Assembly (NCBI RefSeq): GCF_000764305.2
Contig: NW_025938090.1
Coordinates: forward strand, 155,999-219,998
Length of the DNA: 64,000 bases
Direction: 5' to 3'
Source of the DNA: Hyalella azteca
Taxonomy: Eukaryota > Arthropoda > Malacostraca > Amphipoda > Hyalellidae
This document shows positions 46,401 through 58,208 of the stretch, piece after piece. A program made the position numbers and the translations under genes. The first letter of the stretch is position 1, and each line of letters starts with the position of its first letter. The notes beneath the pieces are model-generated. The model saw nothing but the letters and a program-made list of their open reading frames with translations. It was not told where the DNA came from and did not search any database.

Positions 46401-46697
46401 TCTAATCCAGTCAAAAGTAACTGCTCCGAATCAAAAAATTCAATTCAGCGAAGAAAGTCAAGGCACGAAAATGAGTAGATACACAGAATTACAAATTTGT
46501 ACAGTTTTTCTCCAATCTTGCTCTACATTAAGAGTTCATCCAGATTCGCTTTCACAATAGATTCCCACACATCGGGCAAATGAATGAGAAAAAAAACAAT
46601 AGAAGTTTATAAGCATTTTTTAGTCCTGTTTCATGATGAATGAATAGTTAATTTAAATTCAAAAAGATAAGTTTAATTGGCGTTCGAAGAGAAACTT
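43465..46697. other. unannotated DNA
   Basis: Mostly AT-rich. GCTCTCAC and GTGAGAGC form an 8-bp hairpin at 44099-44121. Degenerate AGGTTAAC-type words recur at 44500-44610, and GGAAGCTA and GGCTAGGTGG words recur at 45160-45380. Overlapping frames of 62-97 codons at 45399-45699 are on both strands and unsupported. Confidence 0.42.
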
Positions 46698-46907
46698 TCA
46701 TTGTAATAAGACTACGCAGGCACCGCATACCGAGCCACGGAGAGTTCTATCGCTACCCCTCTTTTGTGTTCGTTGACAAAGGCACACATTTTTGGTACAG
46801 TGATCCTCAGGCTGACAGATCCCAGGTGATCCGTCACGAGGATTAGTCCAGCTACTGTTGCATAGACATATCATGTAGAGATCATGTTCTCTGATACAGC
46901 CGCTCAT
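46698..46907 (-). CDS. possible cysteine-rich exon, 69-aa frame
   Basis: The minus frame starts at ATG 46907, just after CACTATACAG, which could be an acceptor. It has nine cysteines in 69 residues, including CLCN, the GICQPEDHC segment, VCLC and VCGAC. Such spacing resembles small secreted disulphide-rich domains such as EGF-like or protease-inhibitor modules, but I cannot match a defined family. Nine cysteines is unusual for AT-rich chance translation. No signal peptide is visible in this exon. Confidence 0.25.
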   Translation of the reverse strand: MSGCIREHDLYMICLCNSSWTNPRDGSPGICQPEDHCTKNVCLCQRTQKRGSDRTLRGSVCGACVVLLQ

Positions 46908-49799
46908 TTCTTAGCTGTATAGTGTCAGGCTCACACGACATTTTGTCAAGTGCTCATCTAAAGAGGCTTAATTTAAAGTTCTTGTCAATGAGTGTGGCAT
47001 GGGCAACCCTTCACCTGCTCAAATAAAATGCGGAGTTTTTTTCTGGAAATCAAGCCTCCTAGACTTTTACAGGGAAAGTTAATTGTGTTTTCTGAAAGCT
47101 ACTGGGAAATATTGCAGAGTTTGATCGGAGACCATCTTGTTATTTGATCGATGCTCCTCGGTCTGTATCTGTGATAGATGGCAGTTACTAGCTTAGGCCA
47201 TATGTGCCCAATGATTCCAGTAACACAATTTTTACTGTTTTCCTGCTTATGAACAATGATTTATTGATTCACAAAAGACTGCTATGCACTATCTCCCGAT
47301 GACATGTTTTTAAAACGAAGTGAAATTCTAACATCATGTAAGGATAACCAACTGCCACTGTATGGCCGGCGCTGAAACGATCGTGCACCGTGTGTGATTT
47401 TAAACGCGCAACACAACTTTGCCTCCACGTACACTCGCAGCCGCGCTTGTCGGCGTCATGCTTGTGGTGCGGCAACGTACGATGTGTAGGAGACGGAATA
47501 ATCGCTGCCACCGTCGTTGCTTAGCACCAAAACCAGCGTCATCAATGGCAGCTTTATGACAACATTGAGCTTAAATTACGACCTCAGGAGCTCATAAAAT
47601 ATTCATCTACGCTGAATGAAAGCCTTGAGGAAAACTGAGAAGCTCATGCAATGATTTCACATCAAAATGAAAACGGCAAAGTAAATGCGATATATACAAG
47701 AGAAGAATAACTTTTTAGTATTCACGGAAGAAATTACGAAGCTACGGAAGTTTTTACATTGGAAATGAAAATAGATTATTGGTTAAATAGTTAAATATAT
47801 TAATTCAAAATCGCCGCCCATATTTATGCACCAATGCATATGGAAGCACCAATGCTTTTTGGCTGAATATATAAAGGCTTATAGAATTGTACTATAACTT
47901 GCTGTCTAAGGGGTACTGGATGCTGATACTGACACGAGGTTTCCATAGAATAATTTTTGTCTCATTGAATGATTTTAACGAAGATATTTATTAGCGGCAT
48001 TTGTTATAAGTGATTCAATATAAATTTGCTGATATTTAAATAATTAAATTAAATCACCGTATTCAGAAATAATTTCATATAACATTTATTATATATTTTT
48101 ACAAATTTAACTAATAGCATAGATGTTTTCGACACTCATGCATGCATTATTGTACTATGTCGTCAAACGTTTGTGGCGTTGTACGGCCTAATAGTGTAAT
48201 ATTTCACTCTCCGGGCAAACTAGAAATTCTCTCATTTCATTCAACTAAAATTTGCTTTCATCCGAGACAAATTGAACTCACTCGTTTGCTTCAGAATCGA
48301 TTTTGAAAAATTTGCAATATGAAACACGAAGGGATTCAATATAAAGAACTTACCTCCATAAGCATAACCTCCATAACTCACAAAACTTTTTCTCCCACCC
48401 TCTTACCCAGAACGTACGTAGAACTCTCCCTTCTCCATTACCGCCCCTGTCTCCTCGCTCTCGTTTCTGCTCCATAAACATCGATGTTGATTGACGCCTG
48501 CCCAAAATGCAGCCCCAGTCTTAACTGACATTTAAAACTACTAATATATGGCCGATTTATGTCTTAATGTCTGCCACCGACACATCTACTATAATTTTCA
48601 ATTTGGCTAAAAACAGACAAAATCCATCGACGAACATTAATCGGCTGACAAGCGGCCTCCTAAAGGCCACCGAAAAGGAGTCTATAAGTTTCAGGATGCA
48701 TGGACCTTCATGGACTAAATTAAATTCAGAGTAACCGATCTCAAAATAGCAATGTTTCTATAATGCCCATAAAGAACATGCAGACAATGTTCTTTAAATA
48801 TATTTCAATAGTAACTTTAGCTCGTCATCGACATTGGAGCATCGAATCCTTTATTAATACAGAACGAGTTGTAAAATGTTATATGTTATGGAGGTGATTC
48901 ATCGAGCGGGTGAAGGTATACCTATTAAATACCGAAAGAGTTTTCAATTATTGTTGTGAGCTGCACACATTTTCTCAGTTCAACGCTGACAAGATACTGA
49001 TGAAAAAGTCCATTGTACTTGGGCTGATTTTTTATTTGGTCAAGAAATACATCGATAAAGAGCTCGAAGAAGTACGGGATTTGTTTGTCGCTCGTTTCTT
49101 GTTCCCCATTTTTTTACGCAATTTGCTGTCTAGCAAACCGAAAATTCGTCGACCTTCGTGACACAAAACAACGAAGACTTACTGGCATGCCAGGAACAAA
49201 TTATTTGAATTGAGCAACTGCATTATCACCGTTAATTAAGTTACTATAGAAAGTTATAAGTCTAAAAAATGAATAATTTATAATGTTTCAAAAATAAGGT
49301 GGCTTTAAGCCAGATGGATGTGCGTTATCGCGATGGCTAATCGCTGCGTCAGAAGAACCATAAAATCCAGGCAAACTCTGGCCGCGGAGCAGAGACATTT
49401 TTTGTCGAGCGGTGCGTTTAGATGCCGACCAGGAGATAAGCCTGCACTATTATCCAAACTTGCTCGCCACGGAATTACTGCACATAATTCCCTATTTTCT
49501 TGCCTCATGGGAAGCAATTGAATAGTTCAGGCAGTGCCTTTTCCTGGCGAAATATGCAAGAAGAGAAATGCTGTGGTGGACTCGAACTGTACTTGGATGC
49601 GTTCCAAAAGGCACTATTTTACTTAAATTAATTTTTTTAATAAAAATATTCTCATGCTGAAGTGAGAGCAATCTATTCAGTTTGATGATCTGGAGGCATC
49701 TGAAAAATGAAAATTTTGTGTAATGTAATTTTTTTGCATTTACGTGCATATTCTTACGGCCCCTTAATTACTTTGCAGTTTCTCGTGATCAGTGAATAC
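46908..49799. other. unannotated AT-rich DNA
   Basis: A moderate-GC patch at 47340-47520 holds an 80-codon minus frame with a GTG start and no recognised motif. An 83-codon plus frame lies at 48910-49161, and frames on both strands overlap at 49305-49521. None is supported. Confidence 0.42.
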
Positions 49800-50240
49800 G
49801 GGCAGCTCCAAAATTAACCGTTACACTGATATGAATATGATCTCTCCAAAACCTACATGATTATTCGTTATATTGATATATATATATATGGTATTTTTGG
49901 TATATATATATATTTTAAAGACATATATATGCTTTTAAGACATAAAAATGATTTTTCCAGAAAGTACCGTTACACTAATATGAATATGGTCTATTTTAAA
50001 TGTATAGAATAAGCCGTTACACTGACAAAAATATGATTTTTTTCAAGAAGTATACGATTAACCGTAACACTGCTGTGCATATGCATTCCAAATTTCGATA
50101 AAGAACAGCACAAGAATCATAGCCAAACGAGTAATCATTTCTCTAAAATTTATGAACTTTTTACATATCAAGCAGAGAATAGCGTACGAATTATCATTTG
50201 AGTTATCGTTACACTGAAATAAATGGAATGTCTTCATATC
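49800..50240. repeat. degenerate repeats around CCGTTACACTGA
   Basis: The phrase ACCGTTACACTGATATGAAT with ATGATCT recurs in decayed form near 49817, 49968, 50010, 50056 and 50207, separated by irregular AT-rich spacers and TATA runs (49876-49930). It looks like an old, eroded array with units of roughly 45-150 bp. Confidence 0.6.
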
Positions 50241-51214
50241 AAAGCAAAGTAATTATCACCAGATGAGTAATCGTTGCCGAGAAATTAATGGAATGTCTAA
50301 AGATCTATGATAATAAAACTACAAGAATTATCCCCGATCTAATCTTTCACGGCGCCATCTGGCAGTATCGTGCACAGCGAACTTGCAACGGCATTTTAGA
50401 ATTAGCGAAGCCGTTGCTCTCCTCTTGTCTGCAGTTCGCGGCGAATTGAACAATTTTTACTAAAACTACAATAGCTATATCAATGCGAGTGAGCATTTTA
50501 CAATAATATAAGCTACATTTATTGATCCTGATATTCATTAATGAGAGATAAGTTCGAGTTATTGTAATACTTGACTCAGAGAGATGATAAAATTGCACAT
50601 AAAATGATTGCACCTCGACATCAGGCTGCATCATGTAGCGTTTCCTTGCAGCTCACGGTTCGCTGCCTAACTGTTAGTGTAGCGGAACTTCAGAGTCGTC
50701 GTGAATTAGACGTTCTTCAACGATGTAACATCTGCTCTTCGAAAATCAATATCTTCTAATCACAATTATTTTAATTCCATTATTTTAATAGATCCCAACA
50801 CGCAGGAGTCGTGAGATTGATATGAAATACAACAATATGAAGAAGAACGAGCTTAATGTGTATGCCGCTTCATCTTCATGTAGGGAAACGCGGCTTTTAC
50901 AAGTAGCCGCTCGCGGCCATTTGAATAGGACAGCTTAATACGTCACCTAAGCTATGTATATATAGTCATTGAAAAGTATGAATTAAATTGGCATTGCTGA
51001 AACTATAATTAATTTCTTCGATTACTTCGACACGTCATCTAAACACAATTAATGAGCTCCGGTATTTATTTCTATTCGTGTCTGAATTCTAAATTTCAAA
51101 TTACTTACAACCGATGAAGTTTATTTCCTGTCGTGCAGGTATTGTGGCGACAATGCTAGGCAAAACAAAACATGAAAAATCTGGGATATTAAAAATACAA
51201 ACTGATGCTTCATG
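50241..51214. other. unannotated AT-rich DNA
   Basis: No gene recognised. A 95-codon minus frame at 50347-50634 has mixed composition without known motifs. Confidence 0.45.
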
Positions 51215-51445
51215 AGTAGAATATTTAGACATGCATGCTTTAAATGTATAATATTTAGGCATGAATACTTCGCGCGTATAATATTTATAGACATGCTTGG
51301 TTTAGTCGTAGAATACTTAAACATGCATGCTTCTGGCGTGGAATTTTTGGGAATGCATGCTTCAAGCATAGAATATTTAGGCATAAATGTTTCAAGCGTG
51401 CAACATTTAGGCATAAATGTTGCAAGCGCATATTACTTGAACTCC
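51215..51445. repeat. 33-bp degenerate tandem repeat, about 7 copies
   Basis: Units follow the pattern ATGCATGCTTCAAGC, then GTAGAATATTTAGGC, with many substitutions. Because the period is 11 codons, a plus frame (51212-51475) repeats a unit like VEYLGMHASS and a minus frame is also open. The regular 33-bp spacing is kept despite high divergence. Confidence 0.85.
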
Positions 51446-51580
51446 GAGGTTTCTAGAGCAAATGTCTTAAAATAAAAAGTAGAAGCGTTGGCTATAAACT
51501 GCAGAAAGTAACACGACAGCGGCTACGGGAGACCTTAACTTTACAGCAAATAGGAAAGAGAAGCAATCATTAAACGTCGT

Positions 51581-51648
51581 ACGTCAACACGCACACACGT
51601 CAACACGCACACACGTCAACACGCACACACGTCAACACGCACACACGC
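51581..51648. repeat. 16-bp tandem repeat, four copies
   Basis: ACGTCAACACGCACAC is repeated perfectly at 51581, 51597, 51613 and 51629. It is followed by a GC-rich stretch. Confidence 0.96.
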
Positions 51649-51752
51649 GTACACGTCGCCTGGCGTCGCGGGTCTCGCCGCTTGTTCCGGTCCGCGAGAC
51701 GCGCTAAGAGCGCCACCGGAACTTGCGCTCCGGTATTGCACCGGCGACCGGA

Positions 51753-51806
51753 AGCGGGGAGGGGGCGAGCAGCGGGGAGGGGGTGAGCAGCGGGGAGGAG
51801 GGGGGA
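51753..51806. repeat. 18-bp G-rich tandem repeat, three copies
   Basis: AGCGGGGAGGGGG plus CGAGC or TGAGC is repeated three times. On the minus strand it reads as a PPPRCS repeat within a 154-codon frame (51616-52080), which I attribute to the GC-rich repeat. Confidence 0.9.
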
Positions 51807-52032
51807 AGGTAAAGTTGAGAATAACAGAGGTCAGATGTGCATGAAGAAAACATAAAAGAAGTTTAAGTTTGACGAGGCATGCAGTGTCACGAAGGTAATG
51901 GCATGTAATGAAGCAGTCGGACATGTTGGCAACGTTCACAACCCGATGGTTGTTTGCAGGGGAGAAATTAAGAGTGCACCCTGTGAGCATCAGTTGGTGA
52001 ACATACGTCGCTCCAATACAACAAAACTCCTC
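51807..52032. other. open on both strands, unassigned
   Basis: Between the G-rich repeat and the CT-rich tract, both strands are open. The plus frame (51898-52176) contains HQLVNIRRSNTTKLLNDVFS and the minus frame runs on from the proline repeat. Neither is a domain I can name. This could be a repeat-element fragment. Confidence 0.3.
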
Positions 52033-52155
52033 AACGATGTATTCTCTCCCTCTTCTTCCCTCTCTGCCTCTCTTTGTCACTCTCTCTTCCTATCCCTGCC
52101 TCTCTCTTCTCCTCTCATCTTCTCTCTGCCTCTCTCTGACGCTCTCTCTTCCCAT
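52033..52155. repeat. CT-rich (polypyrimidine) tract
   Basis: About 120 bp of TCTCTC, CCTCTC and CTTCC words, with CTCTCTGCCTCTCT recurring several times. Confidence 0.9.
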
Positions 52156-52848
52156 CTCGATTACGAGACGTATTAACTTGGTGATGATTGCAGTGCTGCG
52201 TTGTATGTTTTGCTTTACCAATGTAATGAATGAAATACATCGGAGTAAAAGTATTCGGATACCAAATTTGGAAATGAACGTCCAGGTATAAAAAAAAGTC
52301 ATGATGAAACAAATGCTAATGTCTCCTTTTTAGAGATGAATCATGCGATTTTAAAAATTTCACATCCATTCCGTGAACTTTCGCATAAAAAATAAATTTT
52401 AAGGGGTTTATTTAAATTAGAAAAAATTCCCTTCGTCAGATAGAATTGCAAGTTCTGCGAAGTATTTGGGAATTAGGATAATCGCATAGTTTTTTGATGA
52501 AATCGTTCGTGAAAATAGGCTCCTTTTGAAATGTAGTTTTTCCCTACATGAGTAGATTCCATTGTATGATAAAGATAGTTTTAAACCAGAAGTTCAATGC
52601 AAGCTTGAGTTCAGTTTACATTTTTTCGGCACTGAATCCCAAACAATAGCTTTGAAAAAAAAGATAAACATGACACACACGCATAAATTCTAAAAAATGT
52701 GATGATTTTTTATTACTCTCATGGTGAACTGAAAGAACTAGTTCTCAATTCAATGTACGGAATATTTCACACTTTGACATGGATGTAGTTAGAAAAAAAT
52801 GTAGTTAAGTTCGGTATTGTAATTCACACTGAAGTCAATCTGTGAGTG
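52156..52848. other. unannotated AT-rich DNA
   Basis: Nothing recognisable. Confidence 0.5.
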
Positions 52849-53076
52849 TCAGCCTGAGACGTGTTTGCTCTTCGTAATCGAGCTGAGCATCGTTTGAAGT
52901 GCCTTCCTCATCGGTGTTACCCGAGCGCATAACAAAATATTCTTAAGTAACGACCATCGCAAGTCATCATGCGAGCTTTGGCGGCAACTAAAATGCATAG
53001 GCTTCTCGATGCGTGACGGAACAAGAGAGGCAGTCGAGCGGTCACTGAGAACCTGGCATAAGATGCTCCAGTTCAT
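52849..53076 (-). CDS. possible exon, unrecognised 75-aa frame
   Basis: The minus frame starts at ATG 53076, two bases after TTTATGACTTACAG, an acceptor-like sequence. It is non-repetitive and mixed (for example RIEKPMHFSCRQSSHDDLRW), with higher GC than the flanks. No domain recognised. Confidence 0.2.
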   Translation of the reverse strand: MNWSILCQVLSDRSTASLVPSRIEKPMHFSCRQSSHDDLRWSLLKNILLCARVTPMRKALQTMLSSITKSKHVSG

Positions 53077-53592
53077 GGCTGTAAGTCATAAATCGTCGAG
53101 TTTCTAGAAAACCTTTTGAAATCAACGACTGTTTAACCTTTTCTTATTAATAGGTATAGGACTGCAGCAACAGCGCTGGAAATGTCACACTCTTTTTCTG
53201 TACAGCATGCAGAGAGAATTGTCTGGAGTCTATAAATATAGGCTTGTTTAAACACGGGTGGCCAATGGCCAGAGAATTCATTATTTTCAGGATCTAACAA
53301 TATTCTTCAGATGACCTTGGTTGATCAAAATGCAGACTTTAAGAAAGTAATTCCAATTTATTAACAACAACACGTTTTGAATGTGACAACATCCACTTAC
53401 TTTCAAGTTATAGGAAGCATTGAATACTTAAATTTTGGTGGAAACAAGTACATGATACGCGTAAATATGATACAACACGAAAATTTGGAACCGTGAAAAT
53501 GATTCCGAAACAATCTCAAAGTTTTGAAAATCCGGTAAAAAAGCTGGAGTCCAATCCGTAGAAAAGAGGGTCTGTTGATGTCGGTCAGATGA
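53077..53592. other. unannotated AT-rich DNA
   Basis: No gene or repeat recognised. Confidence 0.5.
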
Positions 53593-53640
53593 TAAGCTAT
53601 CGTCGGTCTGATGATAAGCTATCGTCGGTCGGTTGATATT
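53593..53640. repeat. 23-bp tandem duplication
   Basis: GATGATAAGCTATCGTCGGT with CTG occurs twice in tandem. Confidence 0.9.
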
Positions 53641-53694
53641 TCGGGCCACCGCAAGATGACGATGCTGGTGGGTTACTCCAGCACCGTGCAAGTG

Positions 53695-54100
53695 ACGGTC
53701 TCGTTAAGTATGACGTTTTCAAGAGCGTCATGGAGCCTGTTGAATTAATCGTGGATATTGAAATGAAGTTGATCGATTGCAATGCTTTGAGACCTGGTCT
53801 GGTTGTGAGCTTGTCTCAGGTGGCAGGATAAACGGCTGCTCAATGTCGTAGTTGTTACTTCGATTACTCAAATGTAATCCATATAATGAACAAGTCTACA
53901 ACCTTCTTTGAAGCAAAATTCATAGATTACATCAAATTCTTGACGAGCACCCGTTTTTTTTGAAGGAGCCGTTGCTGTGTATAGTTTGGGGTTTGACGTT
54001 GTGGTCAAGGGTGTCACGAAGTCTGTTGAATTCATCGCGTCTCTTGAGACGAAGTAGAGCGATTGTAATACATCGGAGTCTGGTCTGGCTGCGAAAAAAA
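53695..54100 (+). repeat. diverged direct duplication of about 100 bp
   Basis: Bases 53717-53815 and 53993-54095 align over about 95 positions with roughly 70% identity by eye, for example GTTGAATTAATCGTG against GTTGAATTCATCGCG and AGACCTGGTCTGGTTG against GGAGTCTGGTCTGGCTG. In the plus frame the first copy is open to a TAA (containing FKSVMEPVELIVDIEMK) and the second has one internal TAG. Minus frames are also open in both. This is an old local duplication, coding or not. Confidence 0.6.
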
Positions 54101-54122
54101 AGCAGACCTGGTTGTGAGACAT

Positions 54123-56126
54123 GGTCTGGTTGGTTCTGATTCTTTACGTGCTTAAAAGAGCTCATTCTGCCATCTAATACTGAATATAGGCTTGCATATG
54201 ATTTCTAAACGTATGGTATTGGTATAAGTACATGCCTGCAGGGATACAACAGCCGAGCTGTCCCTGAAGTGCCAGAAGGATGATAGACAGAAGAACCTCT
54301 AGATGCTCGAGAAGCAAGGAACTGAGAGCAACTTCCATTAGCCTATCAGTAAAAAAAACATGAAAATTTCTACGTCGGTTGCTTTTGAATTTGGTTTAAA
54401 CGTAACATAATTTTTAGTGAATTTTCTTTTCGTTTGAATCTTTGGAGGTCATTTTTGGAGGTCACCTGGACACTCCAACTCAGCTAGTCTGATCGTACAG
54501 CCAACAATTACACTAATAGATGAATAAGATAAATAACTTAAAACTATAATATTAAATAAACAACAAATACAAATACATAAACCGTGTGTTTCCTTTGCTC
54601 AGATCCTGTCTTTGCAGCCTTTCTGAAATGTGTAAATGAACATGAATTTAATAATATATAATGATAATTAACTAAAAGCACGATATGAATATATGTAAAA
54701 CTGAACATACTATACAATTGAATAATGACCATCTATATTTAACTTCACGATAACTAGTATTTAAACACCACTAAAATTACAAGCGCATGCATATCAATAA
54801 TATAAACAGAACAAATGTAACCATGTATCTTTGCAGTGGATCACGAAACAATTGACACACAAAACCATTCATACGCGAGGTAACATCGAGGTCATTCAAA
54901 ATTGGAATGACCAATTTGAAGTGTTCTATCTCGCTCTCTTACACCATACTTCCACATTTTACCGTATCAAAAACTTACCAAAGCATTCTTGTGGCGTAAA
55001 CTCGTCCTTCACCAGCTTCAATGAAGTTTGAATTGTCCATTAACACGAATAATGACATCGAAGATTGCGACCAGCACGGCAACCAACTGCGTTCTATTGA
55101 AAGCTGAGCCTTAAGCCAATTGTGGATTATCGAGTTCAATACCGAGGCTTTGAATTGGTCGTCCGAGATTCACCAATTCGTTCGGGAATAATAATGGTGA
55201 ACTAGATGCGTTGGCGGTGGAGTTATCGAGAGGCCATCGGAGCAAGTATAATCAATGGAGTTTGGAGATGATTTGCTGGACGCCACTTGCCTGACTCCTT
55301 AATCCCTACCTCCTCATGTTCATGCTTGGGGAAACGCCTTCAAGATGAACTGCCGTCCATGATCAATGCTGTTAACTCCTGGGAACACCGCCATCCTTCT
55401 GTTAAATCGAATTTATTCCATGAAGGTTAGAGGCAACCGGCAGCCGGCAAGTCTTCAGCTCTACCCCGCCTCGCACGTAACACGATTTTAATGTAATTAA
55501 AACAAGCAAAGAAACAGATTGCGTGGGCGCTTGCAAGCTTTCCCTCAGTTTTAGAGAAAATTTTCAAAGACTGCTCATGGAGGGACTCAATGAGCATGAA
55601 AGCTTCTTCAAAGACTTCTCAGGCAGAAGCAAATGGGCAAAACAATAATCGAAATTAGTAGTTAAACTGAAGTCTGCTGCTGCAGAACGATGTCACAAAC
55701 AAGCAGTCAGCAATAAATGATTTTTCCGTACAAAAATTATCTTTTCTGCTCCAAATTATTGTACGGATGAATGTGCGGGGATAATAAAAGGTAGATCGGG
55801 CGTCGAAGATAAAAAATTGCCATCGAAGATATACCAGCAAATATTGGCAGGATTATCTTGAACTATCTTATCTTATCAACTCAAAGAAAGTTGTTCGTTT
55901 CATTGATGTATTTTACTTGTGCGATTTATCTTAACGTATTCGCTGATTAAGGAAGGAATTTTATAAAAAATTGTTCTCATTCACCTTTGAAAGCTATCAT
56001 TAAACTTCGCGTCACGAAAGTACTAATCTTGTGTACAAAATTATTCTCTAATATGTGCCTTGATTGCACAAATTTCAACCAAACATTCCCATGATACTTA
56101 TTGAAAACCCGTGTCACAGCCTTAGA
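54123..56126. other. unannotated AT-rich DNA
   Basis: No gene recognised over 2 kb. A moderate-GC stretch lies at 55060-55480 without a long frame. Confidence 0.45.
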
Positions 56127-56151
56127 AAACTGTCATATAATATGACAGTTT
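56127..56151. other. perfect 11-bp inverted repeat, 3-nt loop
   Basis: AAACTGTCATA pairs with TATGACAGTTT around TAA. It could form a stable cruciform or hairpin. Confidence 0.88.
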
Positions 56152-56927
56152 GGGCGTTTTCTATCACTGCAAGGAATAACCACCTTTTCCCAAGAAATTC
56201 GAGTGGCTCGGCAAGAAATGGTTCACGCCCTGGAAACTGAATCATTTTCTGCTTACAAGAAACGGACGCAATTCGATGGCAGTTGCGATAATGGCTCGTC
56301 GTCGCGAGATGAAGTTCAAATTGGCGATACGAATTTGCTATCGCAGCACCAGCTTGTACTGATAACCATCAGACGGCCATATATATTGCTTGTAGCACTC
56401 TAGCTAAGAGGAGAGCAGCCGTGGTCAATGACGGGTAAACTTCTTTTGAATATTAGTGAGCAAACTTTTTATGACAGTTGCAATCCCATGCAATGGCCTC
56501 ATGTAACCAATAAATGATGCATATTAGTGAATTAAATTGGGCATTCGTGGTAATTTATATAAAAAAGAAAGTTTCACTTTGAATAGACATAAATGCTCAT
56601 TATACATAATGTTAAAATGCATGTTGCCTTATAGCCTGGGCATGCTTAGAAGTGATTAGAGCGAGTAACCAGCAATGAAATTCTCAGCCTTAATTCTTTA
56701 CTCAATAAATGTAGTGACCAAACCTGATTGAGCTGAAAAAAGAGGACAAACTCATTTAAAATTGAGATTACAGTAATTGAGACACTATGAATATCATAGT
56801 TATTAGAAGATTTGACCTTTAACTCCCAAAGCCGTTTTCTTAATAATGGCTGACAGTAGATGATCATGTCTGAGACATCTTAGATTACCCGAACTCATTA
56901 CCCTTTCTCAAACCAATATAAGAGGCA
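56152..56927. other. unannotated DNA
   Basis: A 66-codon plus frame at 56203-56403 is polar and mixed in composition but unsupported. The remainder is AT-rich. Confidence 0.42.
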
Positions 56928-57120
56928 GGGTGTCCCAGTGGTAACAGTTCACTAGTTCAGAGTACCATAACTGGAGTAGGGAGTTACGGATTCGAGACCA
57001 GCTACCTGCAACAGTTTTGTTCAAATCGACGAGGAGGCCGGGAAGTTAAGCGCAGCAAAATTGGAGAGCTGAGTTTCGCGTTCGAGACCGCAACAAGCTG
57101 TGAAAATTCTACGATGTTAA
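56928..57120 (+). mobile_element. possible tRNA-derived SINE
   Basis: GGTGTCCCAGTGGTAAC near 56938 resembles an A box and GGATTCGAGACC near 56990 resembles a B box, about 55 bp apart as in tRNA genes. A second B-box-like GCGTTCGAGACC follows near 57079. The region is GC-richer than its flanks. The A box is imperfect and no cloverleaf could be confirmed, so a SINE head or tRNA relic is the best reading. Confidence 0.35.
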
Positions 57121-58129
57121 GAAACGTCGGCAGGTCTAGCTGCCTAATGAAATCTGACACTGCAATATTATAATAAGATTTGGTTCCGATAAAACAAGTC
57201 GCTGAGGCAACATGTGAAAAATATCATGCGAGTTTTTTAATGAAGGCATAATGCAATGCATATAGCTTGCCAACACTCCAACTCTAAACGTGCGCTACAG
57301 AACTTTAGTCCTGAACTGGCTTGCCGCGCACTGAAGTAATCTGATTTCAAAGCCACAGCCAATGTTTAAAATATTTTCTACTATGCGAACGGGGTCGGGA
57401 TTTAATGTTGTATGCGATGTGTGGTGGATAGAGAGTGTATTATTCTCAGCCGAAGATTATTTGGCTGAGAATAATAAGAATAAGTTTTTTAAGAGAGATA
57501 AGTGCGACCACCCTTGCCTGTGGCAGGCACGAGGACTGCGTACGTAATCAGTGTGTGCTAACCATCATAGTAATTTATTAAAGAAACGAACGGGAAGTCG
57601 AAGAAATTTGTCGATGCAGACGTCTTATATATTCGCCAACTATCTCATTGAACCACAAAAAAACTAATATGCCAGAACTTTTCTCGCTACTTTTGCTTCA
57701 TAGAAATAGCAGCGCGTTTACGGTTCAGCATACAGGGAGGAACGACTTCACAACCCCCCTCCCTCCCCCTCTCTTTACCCTCCCCACCACCACAGCAAAC
57801 AATTCCCCATAGCGCACGCATCACGTCACGCACGGTGACCCCAACTCACTGACGATAGCCCTATCCCCTCAACCATCCACCCCACAACCCCTTTCCTCCA
57901 CCACATCCCCCATAATCACGGGACCCCCCTTCACCCCCTTCACCACACTTCCCTTTATTTTTTTCGGCAGCTGACCGACCCTTCCGGACGGCAGATGCTT
58001 CCGCTCCATCGCAGTTGCTTTTTTCCGTTGTTGTTCAGCTGATGGACTGCACCTGCAGCCTACCTGCTTTGTGAAGAGTTACGTTGCTTATTTTTTATTT
58101 GCCTCCCTTTGTGATGTTTGGAAGTTCAT
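57121..58129. other. unannotated DNA with a C-rich block
   Basis: AT-rich to about 57740. Bases 57745-57960 are C-rich on the plus strand (CCTCCCTCCCCCTCTC and similar). A 61-codon plus frame at 57362-57547 spans the hairpin at 57439 and has no known motif. Confidence 0.45.
57439..57475. other. perfect 13-bp inverted repeat, 11-nt loop
   Basis: ATTATTCTCAGCC at 57439-57451 pairs exactly with GGCTGAGAATAAT at 57463-57475. Confidence 0.9.
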
Positions 58130-58208
58130 TAATGTGCTCTTGCAAGCACCTGTTGTGTCTGTTGGTTGCATCACTTGAAACTGTTGTGTCTGTTGGTTGC
58201 ATCGCTTG
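58130..58208. repeat. 30-bp tandem duplication
   Basis: CTGTTGTGTCTGTTGGTTGC plus ATCRCTTG occurs twice in tandem with small differences. Confidence 0.88.

Noticed and set aside
52033..52155. CT-rich tract as a very strong splice acceptor or promoter element
   Set aside because: It is a long simple-sequence tract without a defined exon after it.
57041..57070. GAAGTTAAGC phrase suggesting 5S rRNA
   Set aside because: The match is limited to about ten bases; the rest of the conserved 5S sequence is absent.
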